Part shown: positions 25,179 through 34,100 of the stretch, in pieces | Position numbering within the stretch: the first letter of the stretch is position 1 | Layout of the letters: each line of letters starts with the position of its first letter | Origin: JARDZU01 sp963730285 | GTDB taxonomy: Bacteria > Actinomycetota > Acidimicrobiia > Spongiisociales > ZC4RG35 | NCBI GenBank assembly: GCA_963730285.1 | Contig: CAVSQY010000006.1 | Coordinates: 62,001-126,000 of the forward strand | Reading direction: 5' to 3' | DNA length: 64,000 bases | Notes under the pieces: model-generated | Told to the model about the DNA's origin: nothing | Seen by the model: only the letters and a program-made list of their open reading frames with translations | The model's database searches: none | Program-made: the position numbers and the translations under genes

Positions 25179-28100
25179 TCAGCGGCGCTCGATGGCCAGA
25201 CCCACCGATCTCCCACCCACTTCTGTCGACTCGATCGAGTCGACCTCGGTCTCCTGAACCGTTACCGCCAGCACCTCTCCCGCGATCTCATCGCCGTGCG
25301 TTCTCATGGCCTCGCGTACCAGCTCATCGGAGCTTCGCCAATAGAGGTCGATCCGGTCGGTGACGTCGAGATTCGCCTCGCGACGCAGCCTTTGGATCCG
25401 ACTTATCAGTTCCCTCGCCATACCCTCTCCCAGGAGCCCGGGGCTGATGTGGGTGTCGAGGGCGACGGCTAGGTCGTCACTGGTCTCGACCAGGGTCTCG
25501 GGCCGGGCGGTGCGATCGACGATCAGGTCGTCCTGTCCCAGTTCGAGCCCTGCGACCTCGATCGTCCCGCCCGACATGACCTGGTGTATGGCATCCGCTC
25601 CCAACTCGCCGATGGCCGCCGCAACCTCACGCATGCGGTCGCCGAGGACAGGCCCCAGCTTGCGGAAGTTGGCCTTGGCGGAGAGAACCACCAGCGACTC
25701 CTCGTCGCCCGAGGTCTCGACGGATTTCACGTTCAGCTCGTCGGCGATGACGTCCATGTGGGTGGCCACGGCGGCGGCCACGGTTTGGTCACGTGTCAGG
25801 ACCGTTATCCGGGGAAGCGGCTGGCGCACCCGATGACCTTCCTTCTTTCGCAGGTTGCGGCCGAGCCGCACCACCTCGCGGACTATCGCCATCGACTCTT
25901 CCAGCGCCGGATCGATGATGGCCTGGTTGGCCACGGGGAAATCACGATGATGGACGCTGGCCACCGCATCGGGATCATGTTCGACCACGAGGCCCTGATA
26001 GATGTGCTCGGTGAGGAACGGCAGGACGGGTGCGAGCACCTCGACGAACGTCGTCAGCACCTCATAGAGAGTTGCGAATGCGGCCAGCTTGTCGGCGTCA
26101 CCCTCGCCCGACTCGCCGCGCGCCCTCCAAAACCGCCGCCTGGACCGACGCACGTACCAATTTGTCAGGTGGTCGATGAACCCGAGTGTGGGAGGCACCA
26201 CGTTGTAGAGGTAGTAGCCCTGCATCTGCTCGTTGACCTCGGCTATCAGGCTCTGCAGCACCGATAGGATCCACTGGTCCATCTCCGAGCGCTGATCGGG
26301 TGGAGGTGCCGCCAAGAGATCAGTGATGGTGACACCGTCGGCCTCGGCGTAGGTGGTGAAGAACGAGTACGTGTTCCACATGGGGAGCAGAACGGTGCGG
26401 ACCACCTCGGCCACGCCGTCCTTGCTGAACCGCAATGGCTCGGCGCGGAGCACCGGCGAGTTGATCAGGAAAGCCCGGAGGGCATCGGCTCCCATCACGT
26501 CGAATATCTCGTTGGGATCGGGATAGTTCTTCAGGCTCTTCGACATCTTCCGGCCGTCGTCGGCGAGGATCAGCCCGTTGACGACACAATTCTCAAAAGC
26601 AGGCTTGTCGAAGAGGGCGGTGGAGAGAACGATCAGGGTGTAAAACCATCCCCGGGTCTGGTCCAGCCCCTCGGCGATGAACTTGGCCGGAAATGCCGCC
26701 TCGAACCGTTCGGTGTTCTCGAACGGGTAGTGGAGCATCCCGTAGGGCATCGAGCCGGATTCGAACCATCCGTCGAGCACCTCGGGAACCCGGACCATCG
26801 ATCCGCCGCAGGAGCCGCACGGCCAGCCGATCTCGTCGACGATGTGCTTGTGGAGGTCATCGGGTCGCTGCCCTGAGAGTTTTTCAAGCTCGTCCAGGGA
26901 ACCAACGGCCACGGTTTCCCCGCACGAAACACACTCCCAGACGGGGATACACGAACCCCAATATCGATTCCGACTGATGGCCCAGTCCCGGGCGTTCTCC
27001 AGCCAATTCCCGAAACGCCTCGAGCCGACATAGTCGGGAACCCAGTGGATGGTCTCGTTGATCTCGGCCATCCGATCTCGGAAGGTCTCAACGGCGACGA
27101 ACCAGGTCGGGATTGCCTTGTAGATCAGGGGAGTCCCGGTCCGCTCGCAGAACGGGTAGGAGTGGGTGATACGGGTCGAGTGGACCAGTTTGCCGGACTC
27201 CTTCAAAAGCCGGATCAGGGAGGTGTCCGCCTCCTTCACGTTCTGGCCGGCGACCTCGGGCACCTCCTCGGTGAAGTCCCCCTCGGCGTCGACCGGGTCG
27301 ACCAGTGCCTCGATCCCGGCGTTCTTCACGGCATAGAAGTCGGCCTCACCGTATGCAGGGGCCATATGCACCAGGCCGGTCCCCTCGTCGACGGAGACAT
27401 CGTCAGACTCGATGACGACGAAAGCACCTTGTTCCCGCTGTTCTTCGAAGTAGTCGAAGGGTGGCCGGTAGGTGACACCGAGCATCTCTGCCCCGCGGAT
27501 CGCCGCTGTTGCCACGTGGTTCTCACCGAACACATCGGCTGCCCGCTCTCGTGCGATCCAGTAGTGATAGCCGTCGTCGTCGACCCTGACATATTCGTTG
27601 CCGGCCCCGATCGCAACCGCCAGGTTCGCGGGCAGGGTCCACGGGGTTGTTGTCCAGATGAGCAGGAAGTCACCGGCCTCGACGGGTCCGGTGCCCCCAA
27701 GCACCTCGAGTTTCACGGTGATCGAGGGGTCTTCGACGTCGCGATAGTCCTTGTTGGCTTCGAAGTTGGAGAGTGGTGTCGATGCACCCCATGAGTAGGG
27801 GAGGACTTTGAAGTCCCTGTAGACCAGGCCCTTGTCCCAGAGCTGCTTGAAAACCCACCAGACCGACTCCATGAATTCGGGGTCCATGGTCTTGTAATCG
27901 TTCTCAAAGTCGACCCAGCGCCCGATACGCTCGGTGAGGACCTCCCAATTCTCCGTATTTGCCTGGACTACCGATCTGGCCACTTCATTGAAACGGTCGA
28001 CACCGTATTCGGCGATCTGCTTGGGCCCGGAGATACCCAACCTCTTCTCGACCTCCATCTCGATGGGTAGGCCGTGGGTGTCCCAGCCGAAGCGTCTCTC

Positions 28101-28379
28101 AACCCGATAGCCGCGCATGGTCCAATAGCGGGGGACCATGTCTTTGATCACCCCGGCCAGGAGATTTCCATAGTGCGGGCTTCCCGTGGGAAACGGGGGG
28201 CCGTCGTAGAAGACGTACTCGTTGTCGGCGGGGCGTCGACGGACGGATTCGCCGAATGCATCGATCCTGCGCCATAGCTCGAGGATCTCGGCCTCCATCG
28301 TGGGGATATGCACCGAGGGGAGGGCCCTGACGAATGTCTTGGCCCTTTTATGTTGATTTTGCTGGCTATTCGGCGTCAT
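25179..28379 (-). CDS. ileS: Isoleucyl-tRNA synthetase (eukaryote-like type)
   Basis: Class I synthetase, 1066 residues. The nucleotide-binding HIGH motif reads HYGN in FPTGSPHYGNLLAGVIKD, and KMSKS is intact (DDGRKMSKSLKNYPDPNEIFD). The editing domain follows DWDTHGLPIE-type signatures, and two CxxC pairs near the middle (CVSCGETV, CGSCGG) probably bind zinc. HYGN and overall organisation fit the eukaryote-like subclass, members of which can be mupirocin-insensitive; that phenotype is not shown here. ATG 28379 lacks a strong ribosome binding site. No T-box is seen in the 120-nt leader. It is convergent with divIVA and divergent from the DksA-like gene. Confidence 0.95.
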   Translation of the reverse strand: MTPNSQQNQHKRAKTFVRALPSVHIPTMEAEILELWRRIDAFGESVRRRPADNEYVFYDGPPFPTGSPHYGNLLAGVIKDMVPRYWTMRGYRVERRFGWDTHGLPIEMEVEKRLGISGPKQIAEYGVDRFNEVARSVVQANTENWEVLTERIGRWVDFENDYKTMDPEFMESVWWVFKQLWDKGLVYRDFKVLPYSWGASTPLSNFEANKDYRDVEDPSITVKLEVLGGTGPVEAGDFLLIWTTTPWTLPANLAVAIGAGNEYVRVDDDGYHYWIARERAADVFGENHVATAAIRGAEMLGVTYRPPFDYFEEQREQGAFVVIESDDVSVDEGTGLVHMAPAYGEADFYAVKNAGIEALVDPVDAEGDFTEEVPEVAGQNVKEADTSLIRLLKESGKLVHSTRITHSYPFCERTGTPLIYKAIPTWFVAVETFRDRMAEINETIHWVPDYVGSRRFGNWLENARDWAISRNRYWGSCIPVWECVSCGETVAVGSLDELEKLSGQRPDDLHKHIVDEIGWPCGSCGGSMVRVPEVLDGWFESGSMPYGMLHYPFENTERFEAAFPAKFIAEGLDQTRGWFYTLIVLSTALFDKPAFENCVVNGLILADDGRKMSKSLKNYPDPNEIFDVMGADALRAFLINSPVLRAEPLRFSKDGVAEVVRTVLLPMWNTYSFFTTYAEADGVTITDLLAAPPPDQRSEMDQWILSVLQSLIAEVNEQMQGYYLYNVVPPTLGFIDHLTNWYVRRSRRRFWRARGESGEGDADKLAAFATLYEVLTTFVEVLAPVLPFLTEHIYQGLVVEHDPDAVASVHHRDFPVANQAIIDPALEESMAIVREVVRLGRNLRKKEGHRVRQPLPRITVLTRDQTVAAAVATHMDVIADELNVKSVETSGDEESLVVLSAKANFRKLGPVLGDRMREVAAAIGELGADAIHQVMSGGTIEVAGLELGQDDLIVDRTARPETLVETSDDLAVALDTHISPGLLGEGMARELISRIQRLRREANLDVTDRIDLYWRSSDELVREAMRTHGDEIAGEVLAVTVQETEVDSIESTEVGGRSVGLAIERR

Positions 28380-28444
28380 CGAGATCGGGAATGGTAGGGC
28401 GTGTCAGGTGTTCCTTCGATGACGACGCGAGATCCCCGTGGAAA

Positions 28445-28464
28445 CTCGACAATTAGTTGTCGAG
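28445..28464. promoter_or_regulatory. 20-bp palindrome in the ileS/dksA-like divergent region
   Basis: CTCGACAA and TTGTCGAG form perfect 8-bp arms around TTAG, in the middle of the 120-nt region between the divergently transcribed ileS and the DksA/TraR-like gene. It is the kind of site a dimeric repressor would use, and it covers the place where -35 elements for either gene could lie. It does not match the actinobacterial LexA box (TCGAAC-N4-GTTCGA). The regulator is unknown. Confidence 0.45.
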
Positions 28465-28499
28465 CATTGGTAGGGTCCCGCCCTTTACGAGGTGAAGAC

Positions 28500-28871
28500 G
28501 TGGCCAGGAAAATCGCAAAGTCCACCGTCGAGAGGTTCCGCAAGAGGCTGGAGGAAGAGCGTGACCGTCTCCAGACGTTGATCGACGAGTACGAACAGGA
28601 GTTGGAGGAGGCGAGGCTCTCCGAAAGCTCTTCCGATCGCAGCCCGGACCCCGGCAATGCGGAGGCGAGCTCCGCCAAGCTCGAGTATGCCAAAGAGCTG
28701 AGTATCGAGCAGAACACCCTCGACCTGCTGGGCAAGGTGGAGCGCGCCTTGGAGAGAGTCGACGACGGGACCTATGGGACCTGTGAGGTCTGCGGCAAGC
28801 CAATCCCAATGGCGCGCTTGGATGTTCTTCCGTACACGAGCTTCTGCGTCGATGACGCCAGAAACGCTTGA
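28500..28871 (+). CDS. DksA/TraR-family C4-type zinc-finger protein
   Basis: A 123-residue protein: a long coiled coil (VERFRKRLEEERDRLQTLIDEYEQELEEARL, then ELSIEQNTLDLLGKVERALERVDDGTYG) followed by the zinc-finger CEVCGKPIPMARLDVLPYTSFC. The family inserts a coiled coil into the RNA polymerase secondary channel. Only three of the four usual Cys are present: the last CxxC reads CVDD. GTG 28500 has GAGG 7 nt upstream and is preferred over the longer frame from 28401. Its stop overlaps the lspA TTG. Confidence 0.88.
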   Translation: MARKIAKSTVERFRKRLEEERDRLQTLIDEYEQELEEARLSESSSDRSPDPGNAEASSAKLEYAKELSIEQNTLDLLGKVERALERVDDGTYGTCEVCGKPIPMARLDVLPYTSFCVDDARNA

Positions 28872-29338
28872 TACGCCGCTATCTGCTCGCTTTGGGTCTT
28901 GCCACGGCAATCGTTGCCCTCGACCTCCTGACCAAGCGATATGCAGCTGTCCATTTCGTCGGTCACCCGGTGGAGGTCATCCCCGGGCTCCTGACTTTCA
29001 CCTATACCGAGAACCCGGGCTCGGCCTTCTCTTTCTTCCAGGAGGGCGGGAGTGTCATCGGCCTGATCGTGATCGCGGTCACGGTTGCGGTGCTCTGGGC
29101 TCTTCGCAATGAACATCCACGGCCTGAGCAGGTTGCATTCGGGATGATCATCGGCGGGGCCGTTGGGAACCTCGCCGACCGCCTGTTCCGAGGCCCCGGT
29201 CTGCTCGACGGGAGGGTGATCGACTGGATCGATCTGTGGTGGATCCCGACGTTCAACATGGCGGACATGTCAGTTACCTTCGCGGTGGCCGTGTTGATCA
29301 TCTATGCATGGATCACTCGTGATACTGCAGGTCCCTGA
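28868..29338 (+). CDS. lspA: Lipoprotein signal peptidase LspA (signal peptidase II)
   Basis: Membrane aspartyl protease that removes signal peptides from prolipoproteins; 156 residues with four membrane helices. Motifs: LDLLTKRYA, TENPGSAFSFF, GGAVGNLADRLF with the first catalytic Asp, and DWIDLWWIPTFNMADMSVT with the second. TTG 28868 overlaps the upstream stop (TTGA). The gene overlaps the next by 35 nt if that gene begins at ATG 29304. The lspA-rluD pairing is conserved across bacteria. Confidence 0.94.
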   Translation: MIRRYLLALGLATAIVALDLLTKRYAAVHFVGHPVEVIPGLLTFTYTENPGSAFSFFQEGGSVIGLIVIAVTVAVLWALRNEHPRPEQVAFGMIIGGAVGNLADRLFRGPGLLDGRVIDWIDLWWIPTFNMADMSVTFAVAVLIIYAWITRDTAGP

Positions 29339-30227
29339 ACAACTCGAAGGGCATCGCGTGGACAAGGTCCTTTCGGTGATGCTGGGTGTATCCCGGGCAG
29401 AGGCGCGGGCCCTGGTCGACCGTGGGGTGACGCTCGACGATATTCCTGCCACGGCCTCCGACCGGGTCAAGGCTGGATCAACCATCGACACTCCTGAGCC
29501 GCTGTCGGCCGGTGGGCTGGAGCCCGAGCCGGTCGACTTTGACGTCGTGCACGAGGACGAGACTCTCATCGTGGTCGACAAGCCATCAGGGTTGGTGGTG
29601 CACCCCGGTGCGGGCCATGCCACGGGGACACTGGCCGCGGGCCTCATCCACCGCTACCCGGAGCTGAAAGGCATCGGATCGGCCGGCCGATCGGGACTGA
29701 TCCACCGTCTCGATCGGGACACCTCCGGCCTTCTCCTCGTCGGGCGAACGCAGGCATCTTTCGAGACTCTCACCGCAGCATTGGCCCGCAGGGACATCGC
29801 CCGCACCTATCTCGCTGTCATCCACGGCGCCCTCGAGATCGAAACCGGCACCATTGATGCGCCCATAGGGCGTGATCCCAGCCACCCAACTCGTCGAGCC
29901 GTGATTCCGGGGGGCAAGCCGGCAATCACCCACTACCGGCTCACTCGCAACTACGCCGAAGATGGCGTCTCATTGATCGAGGTGACTCTGGAGACCGGGC
30001 GAACCCATCAGATCCGCGTCCACTTGGCGGCCATCGATCATCCGGTCGTGGGTGATCCTGTCTATGGCAAGCCAGGCTCAAGACTTGGATCACCGCGGAC
30101 CTTTCTCCATGCGTCCAGTCTCGAGCTGGTCCATCCTGCCAGTGGCCATTTGGTGCGATATGAGTCGCCCCTCCCTCCCGACCTCGCCGCCTTCCTGGAA
30201 CGGCTCGAGGGCCCGGTTCCCCGATAA
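29304..30227 (+). CDS. rluD: RluA/RluD-family pseudouridine synthase
   Basis: RNA pseudouridine synthase, 307 residues, probably acting on 23S rRNA. The N-terminal S4 RNA-binding domain is visible (EGHRVDKVLSVMLGVSRAEARALVDRGVTLDD), then VHEDETLIVVDKPSGLVVHPGAGH and the catalytic-Asp motif GLIHRLDRDTSGLLLVG, then the RTHQIRVHLAAIDHPVVGDPVYG C-terminal motif. GTG 29319 is an alternative start that shortens the overlap with lspA. The exact target uridines are not deducible. Confidence 0.93.
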   Translation: MHGSLVILQVPEQLEGHRVDKVLSVMLGVSRAEARALVDRGVTLDDIPATASDRVKAGSTIDTPEPLSAGGLEPEPVDFDVVHEDETLIVVDKPSGLVVHPGAGHATGTLAAGLIHRYPELKGIGSAGRSGLIHRLDRDTSGLLLVGRTQASFETLTAALARRDIARTYLAVIHGALEIETGTIDAPIGRDPSHPTRRAVIPGGKPAITHYRLTRNYAEDGVSLIEVTLETGRTHQIRVHLAAIDHPVVGDPVYGKPGSRLGSPRTFLHASSLELVHPASGHLVRYESPLPPDLAAFLERLEGPVPR

Positions 30228-30234
30228 TCGACCG

Positions 30235-30261
30235 ATGGCTCTACCGTTTCGATCACATTGA
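30235..30261 (+). CDS. Possible 8-codon leader ORF before the rhomboid gene
   Basis: ATG 30235 opens an 8-codon ORF (MALPFRSH) whose TGA at 30259-30261 overlaps the TTG start of the rhomboid gene (TTGA). A GATAAT element ends 6 nt before the ATG, the spacing of a leaderless mRNA. The rhomboid TTG itself lacks a Shine-Dalgarno sequence, and no alternative start exists between it and the in-frame stop at 30225. Re-initiation from this leader is an inference. Confidence 0.3.
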   Translation: MALPFRSH

Positions 30262-31100
30262 CTCAGGACCCGACGACTGCTGCTTCCGTCTGTTACCGCC
30301 ATCCGGACAGACACACGCTTCTCAGCTGCAGCAGGTGCGGCAGGCCGATCTGCGCGGACTGCTCGACCGATGCCGCGGTGGGACAGAGGTGCCCCGAGTG
30401 CCTGAAGGAAGAGGGGGTCCAGAAGGTCATACCAACCGGTCCGAGACGGCGCTCGACCGTCGCCTCAATGGCGTCGAGCGGTGCCCCTGCCACCGTGGCC
30501 TTCATCGGCATAGCCGTCCTCTTCTACGTGCTCGGGCTTCTCGGGCTCAATCAAGAGCTGGTGAGGAGGTTTGCCCAGATCAACCTCGCCGTTGCTGCGG
30601 GGGAATGGTGGCGGATCTTCACTGTCGTGCTGCTACACGGCTCCTTCACACACATCCTGTTCAACATGTGGGCGTTGTGGGTCCTCGGGCCCCAGATCGA
30701 GCGAGGAGTGGGGAGGTGGCCATTCGTCAGCCTCTTTGTTGCGGCCGCAGGTGTCGGTGGTGCGTTTGCGTACTACCTCGGCGAGCTGGGAGATGTCGGA
30801 GTGGGCGCGTCCGGAGCCATCTTCGGCCTTTTCGGGATCTGGCTGAGCTGGGCCATGCATCGTCGCGGGACCATGCAGGGACGGGCCATTCTCGGGCAGC
30901 TCATGTTCCTGTTGTTGATCAATGCCGCCATACCCTTCCTTTTCAGGAACATCTCCTGGCAAGCGCACCTCGGTGGCCTTCTGACCGGTCTGGTCGTTGG
31001 TGAGATCTGGAGTCGGATCCGCGGGCAGAATGCCGAGCGTCTCAGGACTCTGGTGGGTGTGGCCTTCGCCGTCCTTGCTGTGATAGCCGTCTCGATCTGA
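30258..31100 (+). CDS. Rhomboid-family intramembrane serine protease with N-terminal zinc finger
   Basis: A 280-residue protein. The N-terminus has a B-box-like zinc-binding module (CYRHPDRHTLLSCSRCGRPICADCS...CPECL, eight Cys/His). It is followed by a linker and about seven membrane helices. Rhomboid motifs are WRIFTVVLLHGSFTHILFNMWALWVLG, catalytic Ser in VGASGAIFGLFG and the catalytic His in WQAHLGGLLTG. The zinc module in front of rhomboid is a recognised actinobacterial arrangement; the substrate is unknown. The TTG start follows from an in-frame stop 33 nt upstream. Confidence 0.92.
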   Translation: MTQDPTTAASVCYRHPDRHTLLSCSRCGRPICADCSTDAAVGQRCPECLKEEGVQKVIPTGPRRRSTVASMASSGAPATVAFIGIAVLFYVLGLLGLNQELVRRFAQINLAVAAGEWWRIFTVVLLHGSFTHILFNMWALWVLGPQIERGVGRWPFVSLFVAAAGVGGAFAYYLGELGDVGVGASGAIFGLFGIWLSWAMHRRGTMQGRAILGQLMFLLLINAAIPFLFRNISWQAHLGGLLTGLVVGEIWSRIRGQNAERLRTLVGVAFAVLAVIAVSI

Positions 31101-31192
31101 CCCCCGCGATGCAGCGGGCCCGGCGTCGGCTTTCGGTCACATGAGTATCGACATGTCCGTCGGGAGTGACGGTTCGATGTTCGAGGTCTAAG

Positions 31193-34100
31193 GTGGCGAA
31201 CTACAGTCGTGTAAGTCGTCGAGAAGCCGAAAAAGTGTCCTTCGCCCACCTTCATCTCCACACCGAATACTCGATGCTCGACGGAGCGGCACGAATCAGG
31301 GATGTCGTGGCGGCTGCCGCCGCGGATGGGCAACCGGCGATCGCCATCACCGATCACGGTGTCCTCTACGGCGTGGTCGACTTCGTCAAGGCGGCGAAGG
31401 CTGCCGGGATCAAGCCGATCATCGGCATCGAGGCCTACTACACCGACGGCTCGCGTTTCGATCGTCCCCTGGGGGCGGCCAACAAGCGATATCACATGAA
31501 TCTGCTCGCTCAGAGCCAGATCGGGTACAAGAACCTCCTGCAGCTGTCATCGCGCGCATTCCTGGAGGGCTACTACTACAAGCCGAGGATGGACTTCGAG
31601 CTGCTAGCGGAGCACTCCGAGGGCATCATCGCGACCACCGGCTGCCTCGGCGGCCTGGTACCTCAGCTCCTCGCTCCGGACTCTGTGAGCGAGGAAGGCA
31701 ACAAAGGGCAGATGAGGGACTTCGATGCCGCGCTCAAGGCGGCGGGAAAGTTCCAGGACATCTTTGGCAGAGACAACTTCTTCATCGAGTTGCAGGACCA
31801 CGGCCTCCAGGCGCAGAAGGCGATCATGGGCGATCTACTCGATATCTCGAATAAGCTCGGGGCCCCGCTCCTGGCCACCAACGACGCGCACTACACCCGC
31901 AGGTCCGAGCACGACAGCCATGACGTGCTTCTTTGCATCCAGACCGGGTCACGGAGAGACGACCCGGGTCGCCTCAGATTCGAAGGGACTGAGCACTATC
32001 TCAAAACAGCCGACGAGATGCGTCACCTGTTCCCTGAAGACACCTTCCCCGGGGCGTGTGACAACACCCTCTGGGTGGCCGAGCGGGCAGAGGTCGAATT
32101 GGAGTTTGGAAGGATCCTGCTCCCGAGCTTCCCGGTTCCTCAGGGAGAGACCGAGGTCAGCTACTTGCGCAGTCTGGTAGATCACGGGGCGAGGGAGCGC
32201 TACGGCCCCAGCCCTTCGGAGGTGGTGACTGATCGGGTAGAACACGAGCTCAAGATCATCGAGGAGATGGGGTTTCCTGCTTACTTCCTCATCGTCTGGG
32301 ACTTGATTCGACACGCAAGAGAGAACGGTATCCGAGTTGGCCCAGGTCGGGGATCTGCGGCAGGCTCCATCGTCTCCTACTGCCTTCGCATCACCGACAT
32401 CGACCCCCTCCAGTACGGACTCATCTTCGAGCGCTTTCTCAACCCGAGCCGCCGTCAGATGCCCGACATCGACATGGACTTCGACGAGCGTCATCGCGCC
32501 GAGATGATCCAGTACGCGGCCACCAAGTACGGTGCGGATCGGGTCGCCCAGATCGTCACTTTCTCCACGATCAAGGGCAAACAGGCGATTCGAGATGCTG
32601 CGAGGGTCCTCGGCCATCCCTACGGCGTCGGTGACAGGGTGGCCAAGGCCATGCCGCCGCCGATCCTGGGGCGTGAGGCCACTCTCGAACAGGTGATGAC
32701 CCCGCCGTCCCACGACGCCGACTCGACCATCAAGGACTGGTATGCCAACGCCCAAGGCTTGAGAGACATGTACGAGGCAGACCCTGCCGTGCGGGAGACG
32801 GTTGACGCGGCGAAGGGGCTCGAGGGTCTTCGCCGTCAGGACTCGATTCATGCCGCGGCCGTCGTGATCGCTCCCGAGCCCCTGATCAACATCGTGCCGA
32901 TCCAACAGAAGGGTGAGGGTGCAGAGGTGGTGACTCAGTACGAGATGTACGGAGTCGAGTCGCTGGGGTTGTTAAAGATGGACTTCCTCGGGCTGCGCAA
33001 CCTCTCCATCATCGAGCGGTGTCTCGAACTGGTGGAGGAGACGACCGGGACACGCCTCGACATCGACTCGGTGCCTCTCGACGACCAGCAGACCTTCGAG
33101 CTGCTCCAATCGGGGAACACCATTGGTGTGTTCCAGTTGGAGGGGAATGCGATGCGGTCCCTGATCCGCTCGCTTCGACCTGACTCGTTCAACGACGTCG
33201 TGGCCCTGGTCGCCCTCTATCGGCCAGGCCCGATGGGGGCCAACATGCACACGCTCTACGCCGATCGCAAGAACGGCAGAGCACCGGTCGAGGAGCTTCA
33301 CCCCGCGGTTACCGAGAAACTGGCCGACACCTATCAGATCATGGTGTATCAGGAGCAGGTCATGCAGGTGGCCCAGGAGATCGCAGGCTATTCGATGGCC
33401 GATGCAGACCATTTGCGACGGGCGATGGGCAAGAAGATCAAGTCGGTGATGCTTGCCGAGGAGGAGAAATTCGTCGCCGGTTGCCTGGCCCAGGGCTACA
33501 CAGAGGAAGTAGGGCGTGAGATCTTCGGTCTCATCGAGCATTTTGCGGGATATGGCTTCAACAAGTCCCACTCAGCCGGGTATGGCCTGGTTGCCTATCA
33601 GACCGCGTATCTCAAGGCCCATCACCCTGCCGAGTACCTGGCTGCTCTGCTCACTGCGACCAAGAAGGACAAAGACAGGACAGCCGTCTACCTCAACGAA
33701 TGCCGTCAGATGGGCTTAAAGGTCCTGGTTCCGGATGTAAATGAGTCCGACTCGGACTTCACGGTAAGGGAGGGCAGGATTCGCTTCGGCCTCTCCGCGG
33801 TCCGCAACGTCGGAGAAAGCGTGGTCGAGAAGATCGTGGAAGCGCGCAGCGAGGAGCCTTTCTCGTCATTCCAGGACTTCGTGGATCGGGTCGACGCCTC
33901 GGCGCTCAACAAGAGGACCATGGAATCGCTGATCAAGGCGGGCGCCTTCGACGGCACCGGTGAGCCCCGAAAGGGCTTGACGCTGGTGTTCGAACAGATC
34001 CTGGATGCCACCCTCGAACGGAGGCGAAATGAGGACATGGGTCAGTTCAGCCTGTTCGCGGGTGATGCGGAGGCGGTATCGGAGAGCCGTGTCGATGTCC

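Noticed and set aside
28445..28464. LexA (SOS) box
   Set aside because: The arms are CTCGACAA/TTGTCGAG with a 4-nt centre; the expected TCGAAC-N4-GTTCGA is not present.
28380..28499. T-box riboswitch upstream of ileS
   Set aside because: No AGGGTGG-type T-box sequence or specifier stem is visible in the 120-nt leader.
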